Assembly: GCA_030530145.1 (NCBI GenBank)
Contig: JAUMVN010000023.1
Span: 1 to 36,817 of the forward strand
Source: Coriobacteriia bacterium
GTDB lineage: Bacteria > Actinomycetota > Coriobacteriia > Coriobacteriales > Atopobiaceae
Direction of reading: 5' to 3'
DNA: 36,817 bases
A program made the position numbers and the translations under genes. Every line of letters begins with the position of its first letter. The stretch's first letter is position 1. This document shows positions 1-7,414 of the stretch, piece by piece. The notes below the pieces were generated by a model, which worked only from the letters and a program-made list of their open reading frames with translations, was not told where the DNA came from and searched no databases.

Positions 1-160
1 TATGGAGGACTAAGTCCCGGGAACCGCCCTGTTTTCCTCCCAGAGACGCTGACCGCCTCCCTGCGATACCATTGACCGGTATTTCAGGGAGGCGGTTCTC
101 GTTTCCGCGCGGCCCTCGGCCGGCGGGGACGACGTCTCTTTAGAGAAAGGGGAGAGGGCC
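1..160 (+). other. Upstream gene end (possible) and leader of the lipoprotein gene
   Basis: No complete gene is visible here. In the second frame the window opens with codons for Met-Glu-Asp and a TAA at 11-13, which could be the end of a gene entering from the left; this is only a guess, based on the terminator-like hairpin 39 bases later. The segment ends with a purine-rich ribosome binding site (AAGGGGAG, about 148-155) serving the ATG at 161. No convincing promoter was found for the lipoprotein gene. Confidence 0.3.
52..105 (+). terminator. Rho-independent terminator-like hairpin
   Basis: Positions 52-63 and 85-96 are perfect 12-base inverted repeats (ACCGCCTCCCTG / CAGGGAGGCGGT). Inside them is a second complementary pair, ATACC 66-70 with GGTAT 78-82. 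The arm is followed by a modestly T-rich run (TTCTCGTTT). It probably ends transcription of a gene outside the window; the T-run is weak. Confidence 0.55.
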
Positions 161-739
161 ATGGGAACGGGACGGGGCCTTACGCGCTGCGCGACCAGGC
201 GGGCATTCCTCGCCTTCGGCGCCGCGTCGTTGCCGGCGCTGGCCTTGGTCGGGCTCTGCGCGTGCGAGAAGGGCGCGGGCGACGGCGAGGCCGCGCGGCA
301 AGCCGTTGCCGACGAGCTCACGGCCCTCACGGGGTCCTCCGCCCCAGATCTCCTGGGGGACGCCGCCTCGGGCATCGAGAAGCTCGGGCTCGACTGCCGG
401 GAGTTCCTCTCGGCGCTCCTCGACGGGGTGTCGTGGGAGATCGGCGAGGCGACCCTGGAGGGTTCCGCGGGGTCCGTCCGCGTCGCCGCCAGCCGCCGGG
501 CGCTCTCGGGCGTGCTCTCCTCATTCGACGACGCGTATACCGCCCAGGCGCTCGCCAACGGCGGGCACCCCGAAGAGTCGGAGCTCTACGAGATGGCGGG
601 CGAGGTGCTCCTCGAGTGCATCCGCGCGGCTCGGCTCGAGGAAGCCTCCGCGGACGTCGCGGTCGTCAAGTCCGATGGGTCTTGGACGGTCCCGCAAGAG
701 GGGCAAGCTGCCTTGACCTCGCTGCTTTTGGGATCCTGA
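161..739 (+). CDS. Small secreted lipoprotein, unknown function
   Basis: The predicted protein has 192 residues and starts at an ATG with a good AGGGGAG site upstream. The N-terminus has basic residues with an Arg-Arg pair (TRRAFLAF, about residues 12-19), a hydrophobic stretch and a lipobox-like Leu-Cys-Ala-Cys ending at about Cys35. This indicates export, possibly by the Tat route because of the RR, and lipid anchoring. The mature part is acidic, Ala/Leu/Glu-rich and mostly helical-looking, with no motif I recognise. It resembles the small DUF-type lipoproteins common in Coriobacteriia, but I cannot name a family. It stands alone between a terminator and a tRNA gene. Two adjacent cysteines around the lipobox leave the exact lipidated residue slightly uncertain. 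Confidence 0.7.
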   Translation: MGTGRGLTRCATRRAFLAFGAASLPALALVGLCACEKGAGDGEAARQAVADELTALTGSSAPDLLGDAASGIEKLGLDCREFLSALLDGVSWEIGEATLEGSAGSVRVAASRRALSGVLSSFDDAYTAQALANGGHPEESELYEMAGEVLLECIRAARLEEASADVAVVKSDGSWTVPQEGQAALTSLLLGS

Positions 740-781
740 CCTGCGACTTTCCATGTGAGCTAATTTTTTTCGATTTTAGGC

Positions 782-810
782 TTGCATTAAACGGAACAGG
801 TGCGTATAGT
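782..810 (+). promoter_or_regulatory. Promoter of tRNA-Asn
   Basis: A -35 box TTGCAT (782-787) and a -10 box TATAGT (805-810) are separated by 17 bases. This places the start point about 25 bases ahead of the tRNA. The surrounding sequence is markedly AT-rich for this genome. Confidence 0.75.
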
Positions 811-840
811 ATTTTCTCGCGCAGGCAGCGCAAAACATAT

Positions 841-915
841 TCCCCGGTGGCGCAGTGGTAGCGCAGCTGACTGTTAATCAGCGTGTCGCAGGTTCGAATC
901 CTGCCCGGGGAGCCA
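841..915 (+). tRNA. tRNA-Asn (anticodon GTT)
   Basis: A full cloverleaf can be drawn. The acceptor stem TCCCCGG (841-847) pairs with CCGGGGA (905-911). The anticodon stem GCTGA (866-870) pairs with TCAGC (878-882) around the loop CTGTTAA, giving anticodon GTT (873-875). The T arm is GCAGG-TTCGAAT-CCTGC. The discriminator base is G912, and CCA (913-915) is encoded in the DNA. The gene has its own promoter and terminator, so it is a monocistronic unit. Confidence 0.97.
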
Positions 916-923
916 GAATTTTC

Positions 924-949
924 AACCCGGCTCAGCCGGGTTTTTTCTT
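924..949 (+). terminator. Rho-independent terminator of tRNA-Asn
   Basis: AACCCGGC (924-931) and GCCGGGTT (935-942) form an 8-bp stem with loop TCA. A T-rich tract follows (TTTTTTCTTTTT from 941). It lies nine bases after the encoded CCA. Confidence 0.93.
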
Positions 950-1059
950 TTTCAAAGATAGAGGTCTTTACGGCTTTTACGTGGGGCGGTGTGCCCTGTG
1001 TTAGCATTTTTCCTCGAACGAACACCGAACTATTGTCGAGTTCCCTTTTGGGAGGAACC

Positions 1060-1893
1060 TTGGCTCAAGCATCCAGCGATTCCAAGTCCCTCGCGAAGAC
1101 CCACGTCAAGGGCCGCTTCTCGAAGGATATCTTCATTCTCCAGCAGCTCGTCACGAAGGACTTCAAGCTGCGCTACCGCCGCAGCGTCCTCGGCGTCGTC
1201 TGGAGCGTCCTGAACCCGCTGCTCATGATGATCATCATGAGCTTCGTCTTCCAGTACGTCTTCAAGAGCGGCGACGTGGTCAACTACCCGCTCTACCTTA
1301 TCGTGGGCAACATCACCTTCCAGCTCATGAGCGAGGCGACCAACGGCGGCCTCAACTCCATCATCGGGGCGGCCTCCCTGCTCAAGAAGGTGAAGATCGA
1401 CCGCTGGGTTTTCCCGGTGCAGAAGGTCTTCTCCGCCGTGGTCAACTTCCTGTTCAGCCTGATCGCCGTCGCCGTGGTCATGGCGTTCTTCCGGATCATG
1501 CCGACGTACCACATGGTGTGGATGCTCTACGCGATCGCGACCCTCATGGTCTTCTGCATCGGCATCGGCATGCTCATCGGCGCGCTCGCCGTCTTCTTCA
1601 GGGACATGCTGCACCTCTGGAGCGTGCTTCTCACCGCGTGGACCTACCTCACCCCGATCTTCTGGAGCCTGAAGCTCCTCACGGACAACCCCGAGGTACC
1701 CTCCTTCGTCCTCGCCGTCGTGAAGATCAACCCGATGTTCAACTATCTCGAGGTCATGCGCAGCGCGATCGTGTACCAGTCGACCCCTTCCCGCATGTGC
1801 CTTCTGCTCTGCGCCGTCTGGGCCGTCATCGCGCTCATCGCCGGCATCCTCGTCTTCAAGAAGACCGAGCACAAGTTCATCCTCTACATCTAG
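1060..1893 (+). CDS. ABC-2 type polysaccharide export permease (TagG/Wzm-like)
   Basis: The 277-residue integral membrane protein is the permease half of an exporter that moves a lipid-linked glycan (teichoic-acid, O-antigen or similar cell-wall polymer) across the membrane. Family marks: an N-terminal cytoplasmic segment rich in Lys/Arg, the motif DFKLRYRRSVLGVVWSVLNP near residue 40 that is typical of the TagG/RfbA permeases, and about six hydrophobic segments (the last ends in ...LIAGILVFKKTEHKF). The chosen start is TTG at 1060, preceded by GGGAGGA. The frame stays open upstream to 883, but that would run through the tRNA and its terminator. The ATPase gene follows after 15 bases, so the two form an operon. 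No glycosyltransferases are adjacent, so the exported polymer is unknown. Confidence 0.88.
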   Translation: MAQASSDSKSLAKTHVKGRFSKDIFILQQLVTKDFKLRYRRSVLGVVWSVLNPLLMMIIMSFVFQYVFKSGDVVNYPLYLIVGNITFQLMSEATNGGLNSIIGAASLLKKVKIDRWVFPVQKVFSAVVNFLFSLIAVAVVMAFFRIMPTYHMVWMLYAIATLMVFCIGIGMLIGALAVFFRDMLHLWSVLLTAWTYLTPIFWSLKLLTDNPEVPSFVLAVVKINPMFNYLEVMRSAIVYQSTPSRMCLLLCAVWAVIALIAGILVFKKTEHKFILYI

Positions 1894-1908
1894 GGAAGGC
1901 GTACCACC

Positions 1909-2679
1909 GTGGCCTACTACTCTTTGCCCGCGACTCCCGACGAGGAGTACTCGATCGAGGTCGAGGACGTCTCGATGATCTTCAACATGGCCTCCGAGGT
2001 GCTCACCAACCTCAAGGAGTACTTCATCAAGGCCATGAAGCACGAGCTCTTCTTCAAGGAGTTCCGTGCCCTCAACCACATCTCGTTCAAGGTCAAGCGC
2101 GGCGAGATCGTCGGCCTCGTGGGCACGAACGGCTCCGGCAAGTCCACGATGCTCAAGTGCATCGCCGGCGTCCTCGACCCTTCCGAGGGCACGATCAAGG
2201 TCCGCGGCAACATCGCCCCCTTGATCGAGCTCGGCGCGGGCTTCGACCCCGAGCTCACGGCCCTCGAGAACATCTACCTCAACGGCGCGCTTCTCGGCTA
2301 CTCCCACGACTTCATCGACGAGCACCTGCAGGACATCGTCGATTTCGCCGAGCTCCACGACTTCCTCGAGATGCCCCTCAAAAACTACTCGAGCGGCATG
2401 GTGGCCCGCATCGCCTTCGCCATCGCCACGGTCACGGAGCCCGACCTTCTCATCGTCGACGAGACGCTCTCGGTCGGCGACGTCTTCTTCCAGGAGAAGT
2501 GCCTGAGGCGCATCCGCTCCTTCATCGACTCGGGCAAGGTCACGGTCCTCTTCGTGAGCCACTCGATGGAGCAGGTGGCCGAGATCTGCGACCGCTGCGT
2601 CTGGATCGAGAAGGGCCAGCAGCGCATGGACGGCCCCTCGGCCGAGGTCCTCGAGGCGTACGAGAACCAGTTCAAGTAG
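1909..2679 (+). CDS. ABC exporter ATPase for polysaccharide (TagH/Wzt-like)
   Basis: This 256-residue nucleotide-binding protein energises the permease encoded just before it. Visible motifs are Walker A GTNGSGKST (residues 72-80), the signature YSSGM (160-164), Walker B LLIVDE (180-185) and the switch His in FVSHSM. Residues about 27-50 form the amphipathic lead-in (LKEYFIKAMKHELFFKEF) seen in the TagH/RfbB subfamily and not in importers. It lacks the C-terminal carbohydrate-binding domain that some Wzt proteins carry, so substrate selection probably lies elsewhere. The start is GTG at 1909 with a GGGAAGG site. A small GC hairpin and the pyr promoter follow. Confidence 0.9.
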   Translation: MAYYSLPATPDEEYSIEVEDVSMIFNMASEVLTNLKEYFIKAMKHELFFKEFRALNHISFKVKRGEIVGLVGTNGSGKSTMLKCIAGVLDPSEGTIKVRGNIAPLIELGAGFDPELTALENIYLNGALLGYSHDFIDEHLQDIVDFAELHDFLEMPLKNYSSGMVARIAFAIATVTEPDLLIVDETLSVGDVFFQEKCLRRIRSFIDSGKVTVLFVSHSMEQVAEICDRCVWIEKGQQRMDGPSAEVLEAYENQFK

Positions 2680-2705
2680 GGAAGAAGCCCGCTTGCCCCT
2701 CTTGC

Positions 2706-2723
2706 CCGCCGCCCCGGCGGTTT
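2706..2723 (+). terminator. Weak terminator after the exporter genes
   Basis: CCGCC (2706-2710) and GGCGG (2716-2720) form a 5-bp GC stem around GCCCC, followed by TTT and a pyrimidine run. It sits between the exporter ATPase and the pyr promoter. The stem is short, so termination may be partial. Confidence 0.35.
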
Positions 2724-2727
2724 CCCC

Positions 2728-2756
2728 TTGCCACTTCGCCCGCCCAGGCGTATCGT
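2728..2756 (+). promoter_or_regulatory. Promoter of the pyr operon
   Basis: A -35 box TTGCCA (2728-2733) and a -10 box TATCGT (2751-2756) are 17 bases apart. Transcription would start near 2763 and give a leader of about 130 bases that contains the PyrR site and attenuator. Confidence 0.6.
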
Positions 2757-2785
2757 AGCCTGCGAACCTTTAAAGCGCGGTACGA

Positions 2786-2878
2786 GAGACCAGCAAGGTG
2801 AGACACGCCCGGGACCCGGGCATTCCCATAGACTCAGCTGATGTCCTGGCCCGCGCTCACGGTCAGGGCATCTTTTTT
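2786..2878 (+). promoter_or_regulatory. PyrR-dependent transcription attenuator (pyr leader)
   Basis: The leader holds a PyrR-binding-loop-like sequence, GAGACCAGCAAGGTGAGAC (2786-2804), similar to the conserved anti-antiterminator loop of pyr mRNAs. It is followed by an intrinsic terminator: GATGTCCTGGCC (2840-2851) pairs with GGTCAGGGCATC (2861-2872), 12 pairs including two G-U, then six T (2873-2878). CCGGGAC (2809-2815) could instead pair with GTCCTGG (2843-2849), which would open the terminator; this is my candidate antiterminator. Known family logic: UMP- or UTP-bound PyrR stabilises the upstream loop and favours termination. The terminator ends only a few bases before the pyrR ribosome binding site. 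The motif match and alternative pairing are seen by eye and were not folded. Confidence 0.78.
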
Positions 2879-2893
2879 GTCGAAGGGAGTCCC

Positions 2894-3463
2894 ATGGAGG
2901 AAGCCAAGCTCAAAGCCCAGATCATGGACGAGCAGGCTATGGGCCGCGCGCTCACGCGCATCGCCCACGAGGTCATCGAGCGCAACGAGGGCGCCGAGGG
3001 CATCGGCATCGTCGGCATCGTGAGCAGGGGAGCCGTGATCGCCCCGCTGCTGGCCGACGAGATCGAGAAGATCGAGGGCGTGCGCCCGCCGGTCGGAACG
3101 CTCGACATCAGCTTCTACCGCGACGACGTCAGCCGCATGATCGCGCCGGTGCTCCACAGCACGAACATCCCGTTCAACGTCGACGACCACGACATCATCC
3201 TCGTGGACGACGTGCTCTACACGGGCCGCACGATCCGCTCCGCGCTCGACGCGCTCATCGATTACGGCCGCCCGAAGACCGTGCAGCTCGCCGTCATGGT
3301 CGACCGCGGCCACCGCGAGCTGCCCATCCGCGCCGACTACGTGGGCAAGAACGTCCCCTCCAGCCGCGACGAGGACGTGCGCGTGAACATCAAGCCCAGC
3401 GACGACACGACGTCCGTCGAGATCTGGACCAAGCCGAGCAAGCACAACGGAGGTGCGAACTAA
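2894..3463 (+). CDS. pyrR: PyrR, pyr operon RNA-binding attenuation protein / uracil phosphoribosyltransferase
   Basis: The protein has 189 residues, close to the usual 180 of the family. It senses UMP/UTP and binds the pyr mRNA leader; many members also convert uracil and PRPP to UMP. The PRPP-binding motif IILVDDVLYTGRTIRSAL is complete, and the other PRTase-fold segments (SRGAVIAPLLADEIE, PVGTLDISFYRDD) are present. The frame is open upstream to 2798, but that would translate the attenuator. The ATG at 2894 has GAAGGGAG just ahead and gives the expected N-terminus. It is the first gene of the operon and so is likely autoregulated by the leader in front of it. Confidence 0.95.
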   Translation: MEEAKLKAQIMDEQAMGRALTRIAHEVIERNEGAEGIGIVGIVSRGAVIAPLLADEIEKIEGVRPPVGTLDISFYRDDVSRMIAPVLHSTNIPFNVDDHDIILVDDVLYTGRTIRSALDALIDYGRPKTVQLAVMVDRGHRELPIRADYVGKNVPSSRDEDVRVNIKPSDDTTSVEIWTKPSKHNGGAN

Positions 3464-4399
3464 ATGCTCTCAGTCAAGCACCTGATCGACACCACGAGCC
3501 TCACCGAGGACGACATCTACCAGATCCTGGATACCGCCCGCGCGTTCGAGGACGTGAACAACCGCGCCATCAAGAAGGTCCCCGCCCTTCGCGGCCGCAC
3601 GATCGTGAACCTCTTCCTCGAGCCCTCTACCCGCACGAAGTCTTCTTTCGAGCTCGCCGAGAAGCGCCTCTCCGCTGACTCGCTCTCCATGGGCGGCGCC
3701 ACCTCCTCGGTCGTCAAGGGCGAGTCGCTCGCCGACACCATCCAGACGATCGACGCCATGAACGTCGACATGTTCGTCTGCCGCGCCAAGCTCGCCGGCA
3801 CCCCGCAGAAGATCACCGAGCACACCGACGCCATCGTCATCAACGCCGGCGACGGCAAGCATCAGCACCCGACGCAGGCCATGCTCGACCTCTACACCAT
3901 CCGCAAGCATTTCGGCCACCTCGACGGCCTCAAGGTCGCCATCGTCGGCGACCTCTCGCACAGCCGCGTGTGCGGCTCGCTCGTGCCGGCCCTCAAGACA
4001 GTCGGCGCCGAGGTCACGCTCGTGGGCCCGCCCACGTTCCAGGTCGACGACCCCGACTACTACGGCGTCCCGCAGACCGCCGACTTCGACTCCGTGATTC
4101 CCGAGATGGACGTCGTCTACATGCTGCGCGTCCAGCTCGAGCGCATGGAGGGCGCCTCGATCCCGTCTCGCCGCGAGTACAACCGCCTCTGGGGCCTCGA
4201 CATGAGCCGCGTGGACCGCATGAAGCCGAACGCGATCATCTGCCACCCGGGCCCGATGAACCGCGGCATGGAGATCAACGCCGACGTCGCCGACTGCGCG
4301 CGCTCGAGGATTCTGACCCAGGTCAACGCCGGCGTGCTTACCCGCATGGCCGAGATGTACCTGCTGCTGGGAGGAGAGAACAATGGCATTTCTGCTTAA
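3464..4399 (+). CDS. pyrB: Aspartate carbamoyltransferase catalytic subunit
   Basis: It condenses carbamoyl phosphate and L-aspartate to N-carbamoyl-aspartate, the first committed step of pyrimidine synthesis. The 311-residue length is typical. The carbamoyl-phosphate loop STRTKSSFE lies at residues 55-63. The HPTQ motif (in GDGKHQHPTQAMLD) and the C-terminal HPGPMNRG are also present. The ATG directly follows the pyrR stop codon, with GGAGGTG upstream. No pyrI regulatory subunit is encoded here, so the enzyme is probably the unregulated trimeric form found in PyrR-controlled operons. Confidence 0.97.
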   Translation: MLSVKHLIDTTSLTEDDIYQILDTARAFEDVNNRAIKKVPALRGRTIVNLFLEPSTRTKSSFELAEKRLSADSLSMGGATSSVVKGESLADTIQTIDAMNVDMFVCRAKLAGTPQKITEHTDAIVINAGDGKHQHPTQAMLDLYTIRKHFGHLDGLKVAIVGDLSHSRVCGSLVPALKTVGAEVTLVGPPTFQVDDPDYYGVPQTADFDSVIPEMDVVYMLRVQLERMEGASIPSRREYNRLWGLDMSRVDRMKPNAIICHPGPMNRGMEINADVADCARSRILTQVNAGVLTRMAEMYLLLGGENNGISA

Positions 4400-5684
4400 G
4401 GGCGCCCACGTCGTCGACCCGCAGGTGGGCCTCGACGGCTTCCGCGACGTCTTGATCGAGGGCGACAGGATCGCCGCCGTCTCCGAGGCCCTCGAGGCCC
4501 CCGAGGGCGCGACCGTCGTCGACGCGCACGACAAGTACCTCGTCCCGGGCCTCGTGGACATGCACGTCCACTTCCGCGACCCCGGCTTCGAGTACAAGGA
4601 GACCATCGAGACCGGCTCCGCCGCTGCCGTCCACGGCGGCTTCACCGACGTGGCCACCATGCCCAACACCGACCCCGTGACCGACACGGGCGCCGAGATC
4701 CGCTACCAGATCGAGCGCGGCAACGCCTGCGGCCTCTGCCACGTGCGCCCCATCGGCGCCATGACCCGCGGTGAGAAGGGCGAGTCCCTCGCCGAGATCG
4801 GCGACATGGCCTACGCCGGCGCCGCCGCCTTCTCCGACGACGGCCACGGCGTCCAGTCCGCCGGCATGATGCGCACCTGCATGGAGTACATCGCCCAGTT
4901 CGACCGCGTCGCGCTCGCGCACTGCGAGATCGAGTCGCTCTCCGGCCACGGCGTCATCAACGAGGGCCGCGCCTCCACGCGCCTCGGTATGTTCGGCTGG
5001 CCGGCGCTCGCCGAGGAGCTCGAGATCTACCGCGACATCGAGCTCGTACGCCTCACCAAGTGCCCGCTGCACATCTGCCACATCTCGACCCGCAAGGGCC
5101 TCGACCTCGTGCGCGCCGCCAAGGCCGACGGCCTGCCCGTCACCTGCGAGGTCACCCCGCACCACCTGTTCCTGTGCGAGGACGACATCACCGACACCTA
5201 CGACACGAACCTCAAGATGAACCCGCCGCTGCGCACGGCCGACGACGCCGCCGCCCTTCGCGAGGGCGTGCTCGACGGCTCGGTCGACTGCATCGTCACC
5301 GACCACGCCCCGCACGCGCCGCACGAGAAGGACTGCGAGTGGGAGATCTCCTTCTTCGGCATCGTGGGCCTCGAGACCTCGCTGCCGCTCATGGTCCAGA
5401 ACCTCGTGGCCACCGGCAAGATGAGCTGGGCGCGCCTCGTCGAGGTCATGGCCGTGAACCCGCGCCGCCTGCTTCGCCTCGAGCCCGTCACCGTGGCCGA
5501 GGGCTCCGTGGCCGACCTCACGCTCATCGACCCCGCGAAGTCCGTCGAGATCACGCCCGACTACCTGCAGAGCCGCTCGAAGAACTCCGCCTGGCTCGGC
5601 AAGACCCTCACCGGCGTGGCGACCGACGTCTTCGTGGGCGGCAAGCGCACCCTCGCCGACGGCGTCGTGTGCCCGCAGAGCTAG
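4383..5684 (+). CDS. pyrC: Dihydroorotase (class I, PyrC/AllB amidohydrolase type)
   Basis: It catalyses reversible cyclisation of carbamoyl-aspartate to dihydroorotate. The metal-binding HVHFRDPG is at residues 61-68. Further ligands appear in LHICHIST and in TDHAPHAPHEK. The 433 residues fit the long class I enzymes. The ATG at 4383 lies inside the end of pyrB (17-base overlap) with GGGAGGAG in front, which implies translational coupling. All catalytic segments are present, so I read it as active and not as a pseudo-dihydroorotase partner of PyrB. Confidence 0.96.
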   Translation: MAFLLKGAHVVDPQVGLDGFRDVLIEGDRIAAVSEALEAPEGATVVDAHDKYLVPGLVDMHVHFRDPGFEYKETIETGSAAAVHGGFTDVATMPNTDPVTDTGAEIRYQIERGNACGLCHVRPIGAMTRGEKGESLAEIGDMAYAGAAAFSDDGHGVQSAGMMRTCMEYIAQFDRVALAHCEIESLSGHGVINEGRASTRLGMFGWPALAEELEIYRDIELVRLTKCPLHICHISTRKGLDLVRAAKADGLPVTCEVTPHHLFLCEDDITDTYDTNLKMNPPLRTADDAAALREGVLDGSVDCIVTDHAPHAPHEKDCEWEISFFGIVGLETSLPLMVQNLVATGKMSWARLVEVMAVNPRRLLRLEPVTVAEGSVADLTLIDPAKSVEITPDYLQSRSKNSAWLGKTLTGVATDVFVGGKRTLADGVVCPQS

Positions 5685-5693
5685 GGGCCGGCG

Positions 5694-6485
5694 ATGATCC
5701 TCAAGTCCAACGTGCGCGAGCACGCGTTCACGGTCGTCGAGAACGACGCCGTGGGCGACGGCATCTGGCGCATGGTCTTCTCGGCGCCTGAGCTCGCCGC
5801 CTCTCTCGCCCCGGGCCAGTTCATGAACTTCCTCGTGCCGGGGGCCAAGCAGATCCTGCGCGTTCCTCTCTCGTTCGCCTCGGCGGACGCCGCGGCCGGC
5901 ACGGTCGAGATCGTCTACGCCGTGGTGGGCGACGCCACGCGCGCCTTGACCCGCATGGCTGCGGGCGAGAAGTCCTCGGTCCTGGGTCCCTCCGGCAACG
6001 GCTGGACGGTCCGCGAGGGCCAGGGCCGTTCCATCGTCGTCGGCGGCGGCGTGGGCGCGCCTCCCGCCGTGGCGGCGGCCGGGCTTCTCGCCAAGAAGGG
6101 CGTCGCCTTCGACGGCGTCCTCGGCGCGCAGACCGCGAGCCGCCTCTGGGGCGTCGAGCGCCTGCGCGAGCTCGGGGCCGGCCAGGCCGTCTATATGACC
6201 GACGACGGGTCCGCGGGCGGCCAGGGCTTCACGACCGACGCGCTGCGCGTCCTTCTCTCCGAGCGCGCCTACGACACCGTCTACACCTGCGGCCCGCAGG
6301 TCATGATGCGCGGCGTGGCCGCCATCTGCCGCGAGGCCGGCGTCTCTTGCCAGGTCTCGATGGAGCGCATGATGTCGTGCGCGTTCGGCGCCTGCAACAC
6401 CTGCAACGTCTCGATGGCCGACGGCACCTACAAGTCGTGCTGCATGTACGGCCCCGTCTTCGACGCCGAGGAGGTGGCGTGGTAA
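5694..6485 (+). CDS. pyrK: Dihydroorotate dehydrogenase B, electron-transfer subunit PyrK
   Basis: This 263-residue FAD/[2Fe-2S] protein passes electrons from dihydroorotate, via the PyrD subunit, to NAD+. The N-terminal ferredoxin-reductase-like part carries the flavin region (LRVPLSFASAD). The NAD-binding half holds VVGGGVGAPP and YTCGPQVMM. The C-terminal iron-sulfur cluster cysteines are in CAFGACNTC and the later SCCMYGPVF. It starts ten bases after pyrC with only a weak site (GGGGCCGG) and overlaps pyrD by one base (TAATG). The pairing with a class 1B PyrD is diagnostic. Confidence 0.96.
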   Translation: MILKSNVREHAFTVVENDAVGDGIWRMVFSAPELAASLAPGQFMNFLVPGAKQILRVPLSFASADAAAGTVEIVYAVVGDATRALTRMAAGEKSSVLGPSGNGWTVREGQGRSIVVGGGVGAPPAVAAAGLLAKKGVAFDGVLGAQTASRLWGVERLRELGAGQAVYMTDDGSAGGQGFTTDALRVLLSERAYDTVYTCGPQVMMRGVAAICREAGVSCQVSMERMMSCAFGACNTCNVSMADGTYKSCCMYGPVFDAEEVAW

Positions 6486-7414
6486 TGGCCGAGAAGAACG
6501 TCTCGATGGCCGTCGACCTCGGCGGCGTGAAGATGCAGAACCCCGTGAACACCGCCTCGGGCACCTTCGGCTTCGGGTGGCAGTTCGAGGGCTTCTTCGA
6601 CGTGTCGCGCCTGGGCGCCGTCACGACGAAGGGCTGCTCCGCCGAGCCGTGGCTCGGCAACCCCGAGCCGCGCATGTGCGAGGTCCCCTCGGGCATGATG
6701 AACACCGTCGGCCTCGCGAACCCGGGCGTCGCGGGCATGCTCGCCTCCTACGGCGAATACCTGCAGGGCCTCGAGGGACGCGGGTGCCGCGTGATCCTGC
6801 AGGCCGCCGGCCACTCGCACGAGGAGTACATCGCCGCCGTCGAGAAGATCGAGGAGCTCGCGCCCTGGTGCTCGGGCGTGGAGCTCAACATCTCGTGTCC
6901 GAACATCGCCCGGGGCGGCGCCCTCGTCGGCGGCACGCCGGAGTCGGCCTCCGAGGTCGTGCGCGCCGTGCGCGACCGCGTCAAGCGCCCGCTGCTGGTC
7001 AAGATGGCCCCGGTGCGCGTGCCCGAGATCGCGCGCGCCGTCGAGGAGGCGGGGGCCGACGCCCTGTGCCTCATCAACACCATCAACGGCATGCGCCTGA
7101 ACGTGCGCACGCGCAGGAGCATGCTCTCCAAGCCCACCGGCGGCGTCTCCGGCCCCGCAATCCACGCCATCGCCGTGCGCATGGTCTGGGAGGCGGCGAA
7201 CGCCGTGAAGATTCCCGTCAACGGGATGGGCGGCGTCGCCACCTGGGAGGACGCGGCCGAGATGATCCTGGCCGGCGCCACCTCCGTCACGGTGGGCACC
7301 GCCAACTTCTACGACCCCTGCGCCGCCGAGAAGATCGTCGACGGGCTGGCCGCCTGGGCGGCCGAGCAGGGCGTCTCCGACATCAACGAGCTGATTGGAG
7401 CCGTGGAATGCTGA
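6485..7414 (+). CDS. pyrD: Dihydroorotate dehydrogenase B, catalytic subunit PyrD
   Basis: The 309-residue FMN enzyme oxidises dihydroorotate to orotate and works as a PyrD2-PyrK2 complex. Seen in the sequence: the N-terminal NPVNTASGTFGFG, the substrate-loop motif ELNISCPN whose Cys matches the class 1 catalytic base, the Lys in LLVKMAPV, and the FMN phosphate-binding end (GMGGVATWEDAAEM...GATSVTVGT). The frame continues upstream into pyrK, but the ATG overlapping the pyrK stop (TAATG) gives the standard N-terminus. The absence of an N-terminal membrane helix excludes the quinone-linked class 2 form. Confidence 0.96.
   Translation: MAEKNVSMAVDLGGVKMQNPVNTASGTFGFGWQFEGFFDVSRLGAVTTKGCSAEPWLGNPEPRMCEVPSGMMNTVGLANPGVAGMLASYGEYLQGLEGRGCRVILQAAGHSHEEYIAAVEKIEELAPWCSGVELNISCPNIARGGALVGGTPESASEVVRAVRDRVKRPLLVKMAPVRVPEIARAVEEAGADALCLINTINGMRLNVRTRRSMLSKPTGGVSGPAIHAIAVRMVWEAANAVKIPVNGMGGVATWEDAAEMILAGATSVTVGTANFYDPCAAEKIVDGLAAWAAEQGVSDINELIGAVEC

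Noticed and set aside
883-1059. N-terminal extension of the ABC-2 permease
   Set aside because: It would start inside the tRNA-Asn gene and cross its terminator. TTG 1060 with GGGAGGA gives the normal protein.
1030-2562. Very long antisense open frame opposite the exporter genes
   Set aside because: It is the low-complexity Asp/Glu/Val/Leu/Arg-rich mirror of GC-biased codons, without ribosome binding site or domain. The same artefact recurs opposite pyrC, lepA, the flavoprotein gene, dnaJ/mtaB and others.
2798-2893. Longer start of pyrR
   Set aside because: It runs through the attenuator hairpin. ATG 2894 has a proper ribosome binding site and the expected N-terminus.
4383-5684. Inactive dihydroorotase paired with PyrB
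   Set aside because: All metal-binding and catalytic segments of the class I enzyme are present.
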